Source: a virus. Taken from it: DNA of 64,000 bases. Of this stretch, positions 1-9,136 are shown piece by piece. Each line of letters begins with the position of its first letter. Position 1 is the stretch's first letter. Made by a program: the position numbers and the translations under genes. Location: the IMG/VR virus record IMGVR_UViG_3300030333_005399, positions 1-64,000 of that record, one strand, 5' to 3'. Under the pieces are notes generated by a model. The model was not told where the DNA came from, made no database searches, and saw only the letters and a program-made list of their open reading frames with translations.

Positions 1-3000
1 CACCTGATTGTTTTAAAACGCCGTTAAAATATGGTATCGTAACTGGAGTAAGTCCAATATAAATAGTTCCGGTTCTTTGACCAACCATAAAACCGCTTAG
101 AGCGTCGTACGCTTCTTGATAATCCCCAGTGTAATAAGTATTATATGGTTGACTTGGAGCCCATTCATCTCTGAGCTGCTGTAAGGCATACCTAGAAAGA
201 CCATTTTGAACTCTATTTTGTAAGATATTGAAATCATTTGACAATGTAATCGGGTCTCCTTCTCCAGTATCTCCCGGATCATTTGGAACTGGAGCAAAAT
301 TAGAATGGTAAAATATCCAATTTGTACCACTCAGTCCTAAACCTTCTTGTACATCTTCGGGCCACTTATTAAATTTTGACACTATCGCAGGTACAAAATT
401 AAAGAGATCTAAGTCGAACCAGTCTGGCCACGTATTGTTACTTGCATCGTTCATCCAAGAGCTCATTTGTGGATAAAGTAAATCTAATATATCTAAAAAT
501 AGATTAATCCTGTTTATATCATTAACGGATCCTATTGGAAATCCATCAGATGATTCTGAACCTGCAAACTGGTTTGGATTATTGTAGACACCTTTGATGA
601 TTGGAAACAGCATTTGTTTTGCAATAACATCGACCGATGGAATAGAAATATTATCGTATAATCCTGCTGCGTCTGCTGGATTGTATTGTGGCTCTAATAT
701 TCTACTACCAACAGCTCTGTAAAACGAGGCTCTAATTCCTTTTCGTCTTCCCAGTTCAAAATCTGTCGGTTGAGATTTCATTTTAAATCTAACGCGTACA
801 GTATCTCCATTTTGAATATTGTGTGTAGCTAAACTTTTTCTTAATATGAATCTAGTAGATAGCTCTCTATGTGCAAAGTTAGGATGATCTATTCCCTTTC
901 CACTCTCTCTTCTTGGGTCTGGTCTATTTCTATGTTCAAAGAAGTTTATCTCTGGGTCTGTACTATTTATAACCGCATTTGCAGCTTCTTTCATTGGTTC
1001 CAAAATAAACTCTTGATGATTTATGTCTGGAAAAACTAGAGCAGGATCTTCGTTTACTCCTGCATCTTTTTGCCAGTGAACATGATAACCAATGTGACCA
1101 GTACCAGCGTGTCTAGAGGAATTATCACGGGACCTTCTAAAAGATGTCCAATCGAAATCGATGTGTCTTCCTATATATGCATTTGTAAAATCGCGATCAA
1201 ACATTTTAACACCTTCTTCATCCTGCATTTCGATCGCTTTATGGTGTAAATTTAAATCCCAACCAGTCTCTATAAAATCTTCGTCTGGTTTATTAAACAG
1301 TCCTCGTGATCCAGACTCTTCACCAGTTGGAGAATAATCCCATCTAGAAATTGTTTCCTCTACTACATCCGTTGTTTCTAAAACTTGTGTAAAATCGTTA
1401 GTGGCTATACCGTTTGCTATTGTAATAGTTCCACCAACCATTTTGTTCGTAAATGTACCCTCATTTTCAGGAAATTCATTTACGGTTATTATGTCATCGT
1501 TAAATTTTATTATGCCGTTAATTGGTGTTTCTATAACTCCATCGTTACCATTTGTGTCATTTCTATGATATTCGGTAGCAACTGCTCCTCTTTGTAACTG
1601 AGCACCTGACATTTCAATTGGTATTTCTTCTAACTGATTTATTACTTGTGTTACATTGTCACCGCTACCCACAAAAATTGGTAAATCACGAACTGCATTT
1701 CTAGGATCTATGTTTATTCTTAATAGTAATCCACGATTGTCAAAAAAGTCTGGGGTAAATGTTACTGAAAATCTTTCCCATTCCCCTGTACATGTAAAAT
1801 TCTGTCTGGTATCCCATCCAGTTCCCCACGCTCCAGTCTTTATCAAACAGCTTACGACTGTTCCTTCCTCAGCCTTCATATAAAAACTAAACGTATGTGT
1901 TTGTCCTGTTAGGTCTAAACCTATTCTTACAAAATCCCCTTTAAATAGCCATGGTGTAGTTTCAATACCTGATGCACCAAATATTATTGACTGATCAGAA
2001 ACCCCGTTTGTACTTTGATACCTTTCGTTATATGCTTCGTTTGCTAAATCTCTGTTTGGTGTTCCTGTGGCTGCAAATAAATCGTTATATCTTAAACGTA
2101 TGCCAATTTGACCAATAGGACTAGAGATTAGTGATTGTTCTGCTCTAAATAGTGGATATGGGTTTGATCCATCCACATAACTTACCAAATCAAATGGAGA
2201 CGGCCATGCTTGCATAGGTCTAAAATTAGCACCAGTTTCGAAACCTTTATCGGCCAACAAATTAGGAACTAACTGCTCAACTTCAGAATCTGGTTCTACT
2301 TCAAATGTTTCCCTTATTTCTGGAACTTCTCTATTTCCCAAAAAGTAAGCATTGTTAACCCTAATTGCTCCATTTATAAATTCTCTTTTTACAGTGTTAC
2401 CGTTTAACAGAGACAACGTTAGATAATTTGAAGTTAAATCTTGCGCAAACTGGATAGATTCACCAACATCTGGAAAAACATTAAGACAGGTATATGCAGC
2501 TAATCTAAAATCTTCTAAGTATTTTTCATCATCTATAAAAGCTGGTATAACAACAGCTTCAGTCCTGTCAGAAGATATTTCTTTTAGTATGTACTTATTT
2601 TCTTTTACGTATAACCTGTCTTCTTCTAATGTTGATGACTGAGGATCATCTATGGACGCAAAGAAATATCCATCATCCGATTCCTCAAAAGGTCCTCTAT
2701 ATAATTTATCGTTTCCATTAACTAATACTGGAAATGGTCCACCTGCTTGAACCCTCATAAAATCCATTTCCAGAGTAAATCTTCCCTTTCTAAAACCTAA
2801 ATCCCTAAGAACAGTTCCTGGTTCTATATTAACTGATGGAGCTTCACCAAATGGAGATTCAACCATTATATCAGATGAAGTCTTGTATACAGTAGTTATC
2901 AGCCCACCTTGGTTACCGTAAATATTAATTCTAACAATGTCTTTTTGATCGGAGCCAAAAGAATGTTCTGGCCAATCTGGAGAACCATACGGTAAATCTG

Positions 3001-3121
3001 CTAATTGACTGTAATATTCTGTATCCCTAAATGTAATATAATCGTTTGACTCTGGTCTTACGACTAGATCAAACACCTTTTTAGGAATGTTAATTTGTCT
3101 TTTGGATTTTTGATGTGGCAT
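1..3121 (-). CDS. Large baseplate/tail structural protein (partial, C-terminus beyond window)
   Basis: The minus strand is open from the ATG at 3121 to the window edge, giving more than 1,000 residues without a stop. The start MPHQKSKRQINIPKK is basic. About residues 260-490 contain a stretch typical of phage structural proteins with a carbohydrate-binding, jelly-roll-like module (FETGANFRPMQAW, then TFSFYMKAEEGTVVSC and WERFSVTFTPDFF). The rest is rich in Asp, Asn and aromatic residues. It follows the gp6-like gene and two smaller tail genes with a 1-2 nt gap, so a baseplate periphery or tail-fibre role is inferred. No exact T4 counterpart is recognised, and its full length is unknown. Confidence 0.7.
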   Translation of the reverse strand, partial: MPHQKSKRQINIPKKVFDLVVRPESNDYITFRDTEYYSQLADLPYGSPDWPEHSFGSDQKDIVRINIYGNQGGLITTVYKTSSDIMVESPFGEAPSVNIEPGTVLRDLGFRKGRFTLEMDFMRVQAGGPFPVLVNGNDKLYRGPFEESDDGYFFASIDDPQSSTLEEDRLYVKENKYILKEISSDRTEAVVIPAFIDDEKYLEDFRLAAYTCLNVFPDVGESIQFAQDLTSNYLTLSLLNGNTVKREFINGAIRVNNAYFLGNREVPEIRETFEVEPDSEVEQLVPNLLADKGFETGANFRPMQAWPSPFDLVSYVDGSNPYPLFRAEQSLISSPIGQIGIRLRYNDLFAATGTPNRDLANEAYNERYQSTNGVSDQSIIFGASGIETTPWLFKGDFVRIGLDLTGQTHTFSFYMKAEEGTVVSCLIKTGAWGTGWDTRQNFTCTGEWERFSVTFTPDFFDNRGLLLRINIDPRNAVRDLPIFVGSGDNVTQVINQLEEIPIEMSGAQLQRGAVATEYHRNDTNGNDGVIETPINGIIKFNDDIITVNEFPENEGTFTNKMVGGTITIANGIATNDFTQVLETTDVVEETISRWDYSPTGEESGSRGLFNKPDEDFIETGWDLNLHHKAIEMQDEEGVKMFDRDFTNAYIGRHIDFDWTSFRRSRDNSSRHAGTGHIGYHVHWQKDAGVNEDPALVFPDINHQEFILEPMKEAANAVINSTDPEINFFEHRNRPDPRRESGKGIDHPNFAHRELSTRFILRKSLATHNIQNGDTVRVRFKMKSQPTDFELGRRKGIRASFYRAVGSRILEPQYNPADAAGLYDNISIPSVDVIAKQMLFPIIKGVYNNPNQFAGSESSDGFPIGSVNDINRINLFLDILDLLYPQMSSWMNDASNNTWPDWFDLDLFNFVPAIVSKFNKWPEDVQEGLGLSGTNWIFYHSNFAPVPNDPGDTGEGDPITLSNDFNILQNRVQNGLSRYALQQLRDEWAPSQPYNTYYTGDYQEAYDALSGFMVGQRTGTIYIGLTPVTIPYFNGVLKQSG

Positions 3122-3409
3122 TTAAAACTCCTTAAATGCTCTGTCTAGTATGTCCTTTGTATCCTTATTTGTTCTATATCTTCTTTGATATATTTCAACA
3201 TGGATCGTATCATCAGAATTAAGTGTAGATCCAACATTATCGGGATCTTCATAAGAAAGTATAACATCGTTATCGTTTCTTAATGTTCCGTCATGGCTTG
3301 GATTATTACTAATCGTTTTATTGTATGACTCCATATATTTTACTTTGTCCCTATCCTTTAACGAAGTGTAAAAATCACTAGACTGTAATTCTTGTTCTGT
3401 GTATGGCAT
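3122..3409 (-). CDS. Small tail-region protein, function unknown
   Basis: A 95-residue, highly polar protein rich in Asp, Asn and Tyr, with no membrane segment or known motif. It overlaps the preceding gene by one base and ends directly before the large structural gene, so it belongs to the baseplate operon. Small connector or assembly proteins are common at this place in T4-like tail clusters; the role here is not known. Confidence 0.6.
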   Translation of the reverse strand: MPYTEQELQSSDFYTSLKDRDKVKYMESYNKTISNNPSHDGTLRNDNDVILSYEDPDNVGSTLNSDDTIHVEIYQRRYRTNKDTKDILDRAFKEF

Positions 3410-4512
3410 TATCTAGACACCTTAAATATTAAATCTTCATCGTAAAAATTTGTATACGCACTAATTCCAGATCCACTAACTATTTTGAATTTAAGTTTAT
3501 AGTATCTCTCTGCTTCTAATTCACCAGTTCTTAACTTAAAAAAGTTTCCACTGGAATCACAACTTAATTTAGATCCCGATCCAAAGGGAATAATAACTGT
3601 ATCTGTTTTTGTATCTACTACCGAATAGAACGATGATCCACTTGGTAGATACTTCACATCTAAATATGAAGAAGTAGTAGAAAACGTTTTAGCTGGGTAT
3701 TTTTCTCTACCCTTAACTACGATTTTAGCAATTGAACCCTTCTTATAATCGTTATTCATATTTTCAACATACATCTTAAGCTGATTTAAATTATCAGATG
3801 TTAGTGGTGATAGAGACCCAGTTTGCCATGTAGAATCGTCCCACTCTACTTCTAACTTTGGTTGAAATACTGTATGTGTATCAGAAGAGAAAAATTTAAA
3901 TATTCCAGATGCACTAGTACTAGTCTCTTCTACTGCCTTTCTACGAATTATAAATCCTTCATTTGCAATACTTCCACTCATCCAAGATCTAACAATCGGC
4001 GTAACATCCATTCTCATATCCACCGCTAGATTCTTATTGAACGATTGAGATGCTACGTAGTTTGAACCAGTAAAGTAAGTACCTCCCCAATTATCTTGAT
4101 TGGAAGACCATTCAGATCCAGTTCCACTAGTCCTATATCTCCACCTAACTCCAGTTTCTGTTTGTGGATCGTCTGTAAACTTACCATCGCCTTCGTCCCA
4201 ACTTTGAGAAACTGCATTGGCATATAGAGTAATATCTCTATCTAATCCAACAGAAGCTGCCTCATACAAATTTAAGTAATATTTTGCATTTAGAGATATT
4301 TCTCCAGATGCAACTGACTCCGATATTGCTGTAATCGGAAAGTAAATTAAAGATCTAAGTATTCTACTAAAATTTGTACTGTCTACTTGGAATTCTTTTC
4401 CAACCTCCAATATCTCATCTAGTCCACTATTTTTTAAACTAGCTGTGCTATTGGCTACAAATCCTCTTTCTATACTTGCATCTTTTTCACCGAAAACAAA
4501 ATAATGAGCCAT
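3409..4512 (-). CDS. Tail/baseplate structural protein with DNRLRE/CBM96-like fold
   Basis: A 367-residue protein. Residues about 60-230 resemble the DNRLRE (disaggregatase-related, CBM96-like) beta-sandwich: the motif DVTPIVRSWMSGSIANEGFII is a typical core of that family (DVT...W..G...GF.I), and the LNLYEAASVG region fits an early strand. The C-terminal third is a second beta-rich region. The gene overlaps its upstream neighbour, the gp6-like gene, by one base. In marine T4-like phages such proteins are virion components next to the baseplate wedge. A sugar- or host-surface-binding role is inference. Confidence 0.65.
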   Translation of the reverse strand: MAHYFVFGEKDASIERGFVANSTASLKNSGLDEILEVGKEFQVDSTNFSRILRSLIYFPITAISESVASGEISLNAKYYLNLYEAASVGLDRDITLYANAVSQSWDEGDGKFTDDPQTETGVRWRYRTSGTGSEWSSNQDNWGGTYFTGSNYVASQSFNKNLAVDMRMDVTPIVRSWMSGSIANEGFIIRRKAVEETSTSASGIFKFFSSDTHTVFQPKLEVEWDDSTWQTGSLSPLTSDNLNQLKMYVENMNNDYKKGSIAKIVVKGREKYPAKTFSTTSSYLDVKYLPSGSSFYSVVDTKTDTVIIPFGSGSKLSCDSSGNFFKLRTGELEAERYYKLKFKIVSGSGISAYTNFYDEDLIFKVSR

Positions 4513-6503
4513 TAGTAATCTCCTAGAACTCTACCAGTAATATCTGTATCTGGAAACTTTACCTCAAAAACGGAAGGATCCAATGAAGGATATAGAGTTC
4601 CGTCTGAAATTGCATCGTTAATATCGTAAATGTTTCCAGAATACCCATCGCCTGATTTAAACTTGTTTTCTATGACAACAATGTGACCGTCAGGATTGTT
4701 TTCTTTTGGTGGTACTATATTGTTGACACCTTCAACTAAGGAAAGTTCATACGCGACATCTGTTAATATTATTGGTTGATTAATTTGCCATTTATCTACA
4801 TCAAAATATTCTTTTAATTTTTGAATACAATTCAAAATTACCTTTTCTTTGTTGTATCCCTTTTTTGTCAATATACTAAATCGTACTCCAATGTTTATTA
4901 TAAATGCATTCTTTATGTTTACTGCGTCTGTTAATATTCTATATGGTCCCAAATAAGTTTTTATGTTTCGTTTTGTTGCTTCATTTACAGTTGCTAACTT
5001 TTTTGATCCATCATAACCCAATACATACATGTTTAACGCGTTTGGATTTGGAACTCGTACTTGCAATTTAGATAATTGTATTTCTCCATCATTTGCATCT
5101 AACACATCTTGATTGATAACCTGATCTTGTAATACACCTTCTCCAGCATTTAACTGATCGTCTTGTGTAATGTAAATTTTAGATATGTTTCCATATTTAG
5201 AGGGCATGTTGTAAACTCTAGTAATATAATCCTGTTTAGAAACCGATCTCATTTGTGCATGAAAATACTGTCTAGCGTTTTCCTTTATTTCGTTTAACGT
5301 TTCTGCTCCTCTTCCACCTGTAGCTGCAACTTCATTATTAACTGCTATAGATCCTCTACTTTCATTAACTAAACCAGCGTTCAATCCAAGCGTATTTAAA
5401 ACTAGAGTTAATCCATTTGCGGATGTGATAGAATTGCTAGGAACATTATCATTTATTCCTCCACCGTAAGAATATTCAAACGTTAGTGTAGTATTAGAAG
5501 GCGCCTTTCCATAAACTGCAGTATCTAAAAAGTTTGCAGGATCTAAGGCACTATTTGTGTTTAAAAAATTTGTGTTAGTAAACGTATTGCCCACTGTAGA
5601 TGGATTTGGAACTATTTCTTCATCTGCTTGGTTTGATGTTCCAGATCCAAACTGTATCATAGTTTTATTATCGTCTCTGAGTCTAGTTTTAAATCTTTGT
5701 TGAGATCTAACCATTTTTAAAATGTAAGGGACGGTATCATTATACTGTGATAGTTGAGAATCAAAGTCTGCTGTATTTGCTACATCATCAAAAACCAAAT
5801 CTTGTGCTAAAGATTCAACTTCATACCACTTATTTTGGTCAGAATCGGTACAGGATATAACTTCTAAAACATTGTCTTTTTCTAAGACAACCTGATCATA
5901 GGCTTTTGCAGTGGTAAACGTAAACCTTTCTTCGGCAATATCTCCACTAACTGCTCTAACAGATTTTTTCAATAAAAATTTTGTAGGTAAATTATCCGAA
6001 TCTACTTCATATATGCTAACAGTGGTTGGATCCAACGAACTAGAAACTTTAAAGTCTAAATTATCAGTGGTTCTAAATGATACACCGAACTCATCCGATT
6101 TTGCCCTAGAACCAGCCGATATTTCGTATGCATATCTATAATCGGGTTTTATATCATTTCCAGTTCCGGTTCCAGGAACAGTTTGAAAAAAATCCAAGGT
6201 TACTGTAGATGGTGTAGTAACTGTTGGCTTATATCCATAAGATTGTGCTATATCATATATTGTTTTTCTTTCTTCGGCATAAACAAGTAACGATTCCCTA
6301 AACTGTTCATCTATATGAAATGCTAAGACATCACCAACATATGATGCCATTTCTATGAACATCATACCAGGAGAAGTTTCGTTAAAGTCAGCATAACTTT
6401 GAGGAAAATATGTTTTAGCATACTCCACTAAAGTGGACTTAAACGCATTAAAATCTTTGTTTAGATATTCTACCTGTTTAGGTTTGATTTTTGTACTTGC
6501 CAT
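4512..6503 (-). CDS. gp6: Baseplate wedge protein gp6-like (Baseplate_J family)
   Basis: A 663-residue protein whose N-terminus (YLNKDFNAFKSTLVEYAKTY, then FPQSYADFNETSPGMMFIEM) is the signature of T4-type gp6. This protein forms the inner ring of the baseplate and joins wedges together. T4 gp6 is about 660 residues, so the length is normal. The C-terminal part (residues about 480-600) has the repeated alpha/beta pattern of the Baseplate_J family. The start has a GGAG site lying inside the end of the gp25-like gene. Order gp5-like, gp25-like, gp6-like along the operon matches T4-like cyanophages and pelagiphages. Confidence 0.93.
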   Translation of the reverse strand: MASTKIKPKQVEYLNKDFNAFKSTLVEYAKTYFPQSYADFNETSPGMMFIEMASYVGDVLAFHIDEQFRESLLVYAEERKTIYDIAQSYGYKPTVTTPSTVTLDFFQTVPGTGTGNDIKPDYRYAYEISAGSRAKSDEFGVSFRTTDNLDFKVSSSLDPTTVSIYEVDSDNLPTKFLLKKSVRAVSGDIAEERFTFTTAKAYDQVVLEKDNVLEVISCTDSDQNKWYEVESLAQDLVFDDVANTADFDSQLSQYNDTVPYILKMVRSQQRFKTRLRDDNKTMIQFGSGTSNQADEEIVPNPSTVGNTFTNTNFLNTNSALDPANFLDTAVYGKAPSNTTLTFEYSYGGGINDNVPSNSITSANGLTLVLNTLGLNAGLVNESRGSIAVNNEVAATGGRGAETLNEIKENARQYFHAQMRSVSKQDYITRVYNMPSKYGNISKIYITQDDQLNAGEGVLQDQVINQDVLDANDGEIQLSKLQVRVPNPNALNMYVLGYDGSKKLATVNEATKRNIKTYLGPYRILTDAVNIKNAFIINIGVRFSILTKKGYNKEKVILNCIQKLKEYFDVDKWQINQPIILTDVAYELSLVEGVNNIVPPKENNPDGHIVVIENKFKSGDGYSGNIYDINDAISDGTLYPSLDPSVFEVKFPDTDITGRVLGDY

Positions 6504-6505
6504 TA

Positions 6506-6937
6506 TTAAACTCCAACTCTATTAAGAGATAGTGATATAGATTCTGTAGCGTTAGGATCTGTTACAATAGAAAACGTTACTGATATGTTTACTGTATTGT
6601 TTTCTACATCCACAATTACACCCTTTAAACTTACGTGTGGTAACCATTTTCCAACAGCTTCTCTAATAGATGCATCGATATCACCTGATAAATCTTCGGT
6701 TGCGGGTTCGAACAATATGTTAAAGATGTCACAACCCAAATCTGGTTGAAATGGTCTTTCTCCCTTTACAGTCAAAAGGAGATTTTTCATGTTTGATTTG
6801 GTTTGCTCCAACAACGTAGAAGAAGATTTAAAATATCCATCTTTCCCCCTAGTTAATGGAAAGACTAAACCAATTTTGGAATCTTCGTCTCTATCTCTTT
6901 CCCTTACTGATGCTGTTCTTGTGTTTTCAAGTGCCAT
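6506..6937 (-). CDS. gp25: Baseplate wedge protein gp25-like
   Basis: A 143-residue protein of the GPW/gp25 family. Visible hallmarks are FPLTRGKDGYF near residue 27, the LLLTVKGERPFQPDLGCDI core near residue 54 (family consensus: LLT..GER...P.fG), and FEPATEDLSGDI after it. In T4, gp25 nucleates wedge attachment to the tube-sheath core. It overlaps its upstream neighbour as TAATG and stops two bases before the gp6-like start, so the two wedge proteins are translated from one message. Confidence 0.93.
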   Translation of the reverse strand: MALENTRTASVRERDRDEDSKIGLVFPLTRGKDGYFKSSSTLLEQTKSNMKNLLLTVKGERPFQPDLGCDIFNILFEPATEDLSGDIDASIREAVGKWLPHVSLKGVIVDVENNTVNISVTFSIVTDPNATESISLSLNRVGV

Positions 6938-7419
6938 TATTTTATTTTACCTTTACCAGTAGTTTTTAGGATGTCCTTAGCTCTAGAATCTGTCATCTTT
7001 TTAAACGGACGCATGAGCTCAGACGCTCTTCCCCTTGTAGTTAAATATCGAACACCGGATATATTTGTGACAACTCCAATCTCTAATTTTGTCTTCAATG
7101 CCTGAATCGCTGCTAACTGAACTGGTCCTGGTGGAGTTAGAATTAAAGCTAGCATATCGTCAACCAAAAACTTAAAAGAGTTTGCCTCCAACGGAACTTC
7201 TGGTGGAATCTGTATACCATTTGGACCAACGGGAAATGCAGGAGCAACTTCTGCTTTATTAACATAATCATGTATAGCAAAGGCTTCTTCCCTAGCCTTT
7301 TCTACATTTTGCTTATACTCTTGTATCTTAGCTTTACTTTTTAGAAATTTATTTTTATTTGTTTCTTTATGCTTAAGATTGGCAAGATTTTTTATTAATC
7401 TATTTAGTTCTAGTGCCAT
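6937..7419 (-). CDS. Baseplate-operon protein of unknown function
   Basis: A 160-residue protein with a basic, helical N-terminal half (residues about 1-45, Lys/Asn/Glu rich), a Pro-rich linker (VGPNGIQIPPEVPLEANSF) and a C-terminal basic segment. It overlaps the upstream gene by 20 bases and the gp25-like gene by one base. Its fixed position inside the baseplate block suggests a structural or assembly protein. No family recognised. Confidence 0.6.
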   Translation of the reverse strand: MALELNRLIKNLANLKHKETNKNKFLKSKAKIQEYKQNVEKAREEAFAIHDYVNKAEVAPAFPVGPNGIQIPPEVPLEANSFKFLVDDMLALILTPPGPVQLAAIQALKTKLEIGVVTNISGVRYLTTRGRASELMRPFKKMTDSRAKDILKTTGKGKIK

Positions 7420-7825
7420 GTTTTTTATTTATTGCTTGAACAACCTTTGCGTCATGACCACTGAATGCTTTCTTTAAAAAATCTGGCATTCCAGCGGTGT
7501 TAACTGGTTGTTGAGGTTGCATTTGTGCTTGTAATCCTTCGAACTGTCCAACAGTCGATACTGGTCCACCACCCATAGTAGGCCACGCATCTTGAGCTGG
7601 TTCAGAACCTGGTAATCCACCCTGTGTTTCGTTTAAAATTTCGTTGAGAACGGGATCCTTAACCAGTTGTTTGTACTCTTTATCAACTATAGGTTTTGCA
7701 CTAACCCCATTTGACTGTGTAGGAGAAGTTATTTCCTGTATAACTATTCCAATCTGTTTAGCCACTTCTTTTTCAACAGTTTCTTGTATTATCTTTTTTA
7801 ACATTCCTATTTGTGTCTTTTTCAT
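7400..7825 (-). CDS. Baseplate-operon protein of unknown function
   Basis: A 141-residue protein. The N-terminal 30 residues form a likely amphipathic helix (KKTQIGMLKKIIQETVEKEV). The middle is Gly/Pro/Gln-rich and probably disordered, and a short FLKKAFSGHDAKVVQAINKKH segment closes the protein. A purine-rich ribosome site (AAAGGTAAAGG) precedes the ATG. The composition fits a flexible virion or scaffold protein; this is inference only. Confidence 0.6.
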   Translation of the reverse strand: MKKTQIGMLKKIIQETVEKEVAKQIGIVIQEITSPTQSNGVSAKPIVDKEYKQLVKDPVLNEILNETQGGLPGSEPAQDAWPTMGGGPVSTVGQFEGLQAQMQPQQPVNTAGMPDFLKKAFSGHDAKVVQAINKKHGTRTK

Positions 7826-7855
7826 GATATTACCTTTACCTTTATTTTATAAATA

Positions 7856-9136
7856 TTATATAACAAAACCTTGTGCCTTATCTATATCGTCTAATTCTAT
7901 CATACATTCTTCAAGATCAACAGTTTGTGAACTTAGCAATCTATCAAACTCATCTAACGATACATCATCATCTTCACCATCATCAAAGCCAGATTCTATA
8001 CCGTCCAATCCAAATCCGAGTTCACCACCTAAAGAATCTCCTAAATCTCCCAATCTTCTATCAACATAAATTCCACCAGCAGCTTCACATTGTTCTTTTG
8101 TCAAACCTGCTTCTGCACCTCTATTTGCTGCACATTGGGCTAAAACTTTTTGCAACATTGCTAATAGCGATCTTAAAACCCGTTGAGAGTTTAACATATT
8201 TTCAGCAGCAGTTTGCAATAGTGCTGGAATTCCATTTACTACTTGTAAAACCATCAGATAAGATTCGACTATCCTTACTGGGGCAAATATCCACTTTAAT
8301 AGTTTTATAATCTTTTTTAATTTTCTAACCAACCTATTTAAGGTTTTCAACAATCTGGATATTCTAGATATTACCCTTTCTACCCGTTGAATTAGTTTTA
8401 TTAGTTTGTTAACATCTGGAATAAATTTACATGCATCATCCGGATCTAATTCAACCTTATCAACTAATGTTGTTACTTTGACCAAAAATTTATTTTGTAC
8501 AGCCATCAAATCGTTGATCTTTTTTTGTATTTTAAACCACCACTTCATATCAAGATCTGGAATATCCAAATCTAATTCCATGGAAATTTCATCAAAAAAT
8601 CCAGTTGGTCTATCTGCAGCTTGTGCACCCAATTCTTGTAAACTACAGTAAGCTTCGTCATCGTCACTTCCATCTCCTGGAGAAACTACAGCACCATCAT
8701 CTCCAACTGTAAAACCTTCGGATGATATACTTTGTGGTGCATCCAACCTAATTCCATTTTTGTCCAATACGTAACCGTTTAAAACAATATCTCCCTCTTT
8801 GAGTGCTGTACCAGGAGCAAAATTTCGAGCTTCTCCACCATACCCAGAATGTATTACTGTTACACCATCTTCATCAGCAGTAAATCCATTTTCACTTATA
8901 AACTCTCCAGCATAAACTCTTTCACCTATAGAATAAATGTCTTCGTAATCTTCCCTTATTCCAAAAACCTGATTTGCAATTCTATTCTTCTCTAATTCCT
9001 CTTCGCTTACACCTACACCTTGACTAGCTGTTGTTTTTATGGCATTTCCTTCTAATATTTGGTCTCCCAATAACAGTGAAGATCCATGAGGTAAGAATCT
9101 TTTTGCCGATGTGATATTGTCGCAATTTAAAGCCAT
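7856..9136 (-). CDS. Probable tail/baseplate structural protein
   Basis: A 426-residue protein between the gp5-like gene and the small baseplate genes. Residues about 1-60 contain a PHGSSLLLGDQIL segment; residues about 60-170 are beta-rich. Residues about 180-330 are strongly helical with Leu/Ile/Lys periodicity (KLIQRVERVISRISRLLKTL, then NRLVRKLKKIIKLLKWIF), long enough for a coiled-coil or membrane-active amphipathic helix. The C-terminus is very acidic. It overlaps the gp5-like gene by one base. A hub-associated or membrane-contacting role is possible but unproven. Confidence 0.6.
   Translation of the reverse strand: MALNCDNITSAKRFLPHGSSLLLGDQILEGNAIKTTASQGVGVSEEELEKNRIANQVFGIREDYEDIYSIGERVYAGEFISENGFTADEDGVTVIHSGYGGEARNFAPGTALKEGDIVLNGYVLDKNGIRLDAPQSISSEGFTVGDDGAVVSPGDGSDDDEAYCSLQELGAQAADRPTGFFDEISMELDLDIPDLDMKWWFKIQKKINDLMAVQNKFLVKVTTLVDKVELDPDDACKFIPDVNKLIKLIQRVERVISRISRLLKTLNRLVRKLKKIIKLLKWIFAPVRIVESYLMVLQVVNGIPALLQTAAENMLNSQRVLRSLLAMLQKVLAQCAANRGAEAGLTKEQCEAAGGIYVDRRLGDLGDSLGGELGFGLDGIESGFDDGEDDDVSLDEFDRLLSSQTVDLEECMIELDDIDKAQGFVI

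Noticed and set aside
7644-8310. Plus-strand frames of 140 codons or more across the tail genes
   Set aside because: Shadows of the minus-strand structural genes: low-complexity, Ser/His/Leu-rich composition and no ribosome sites.
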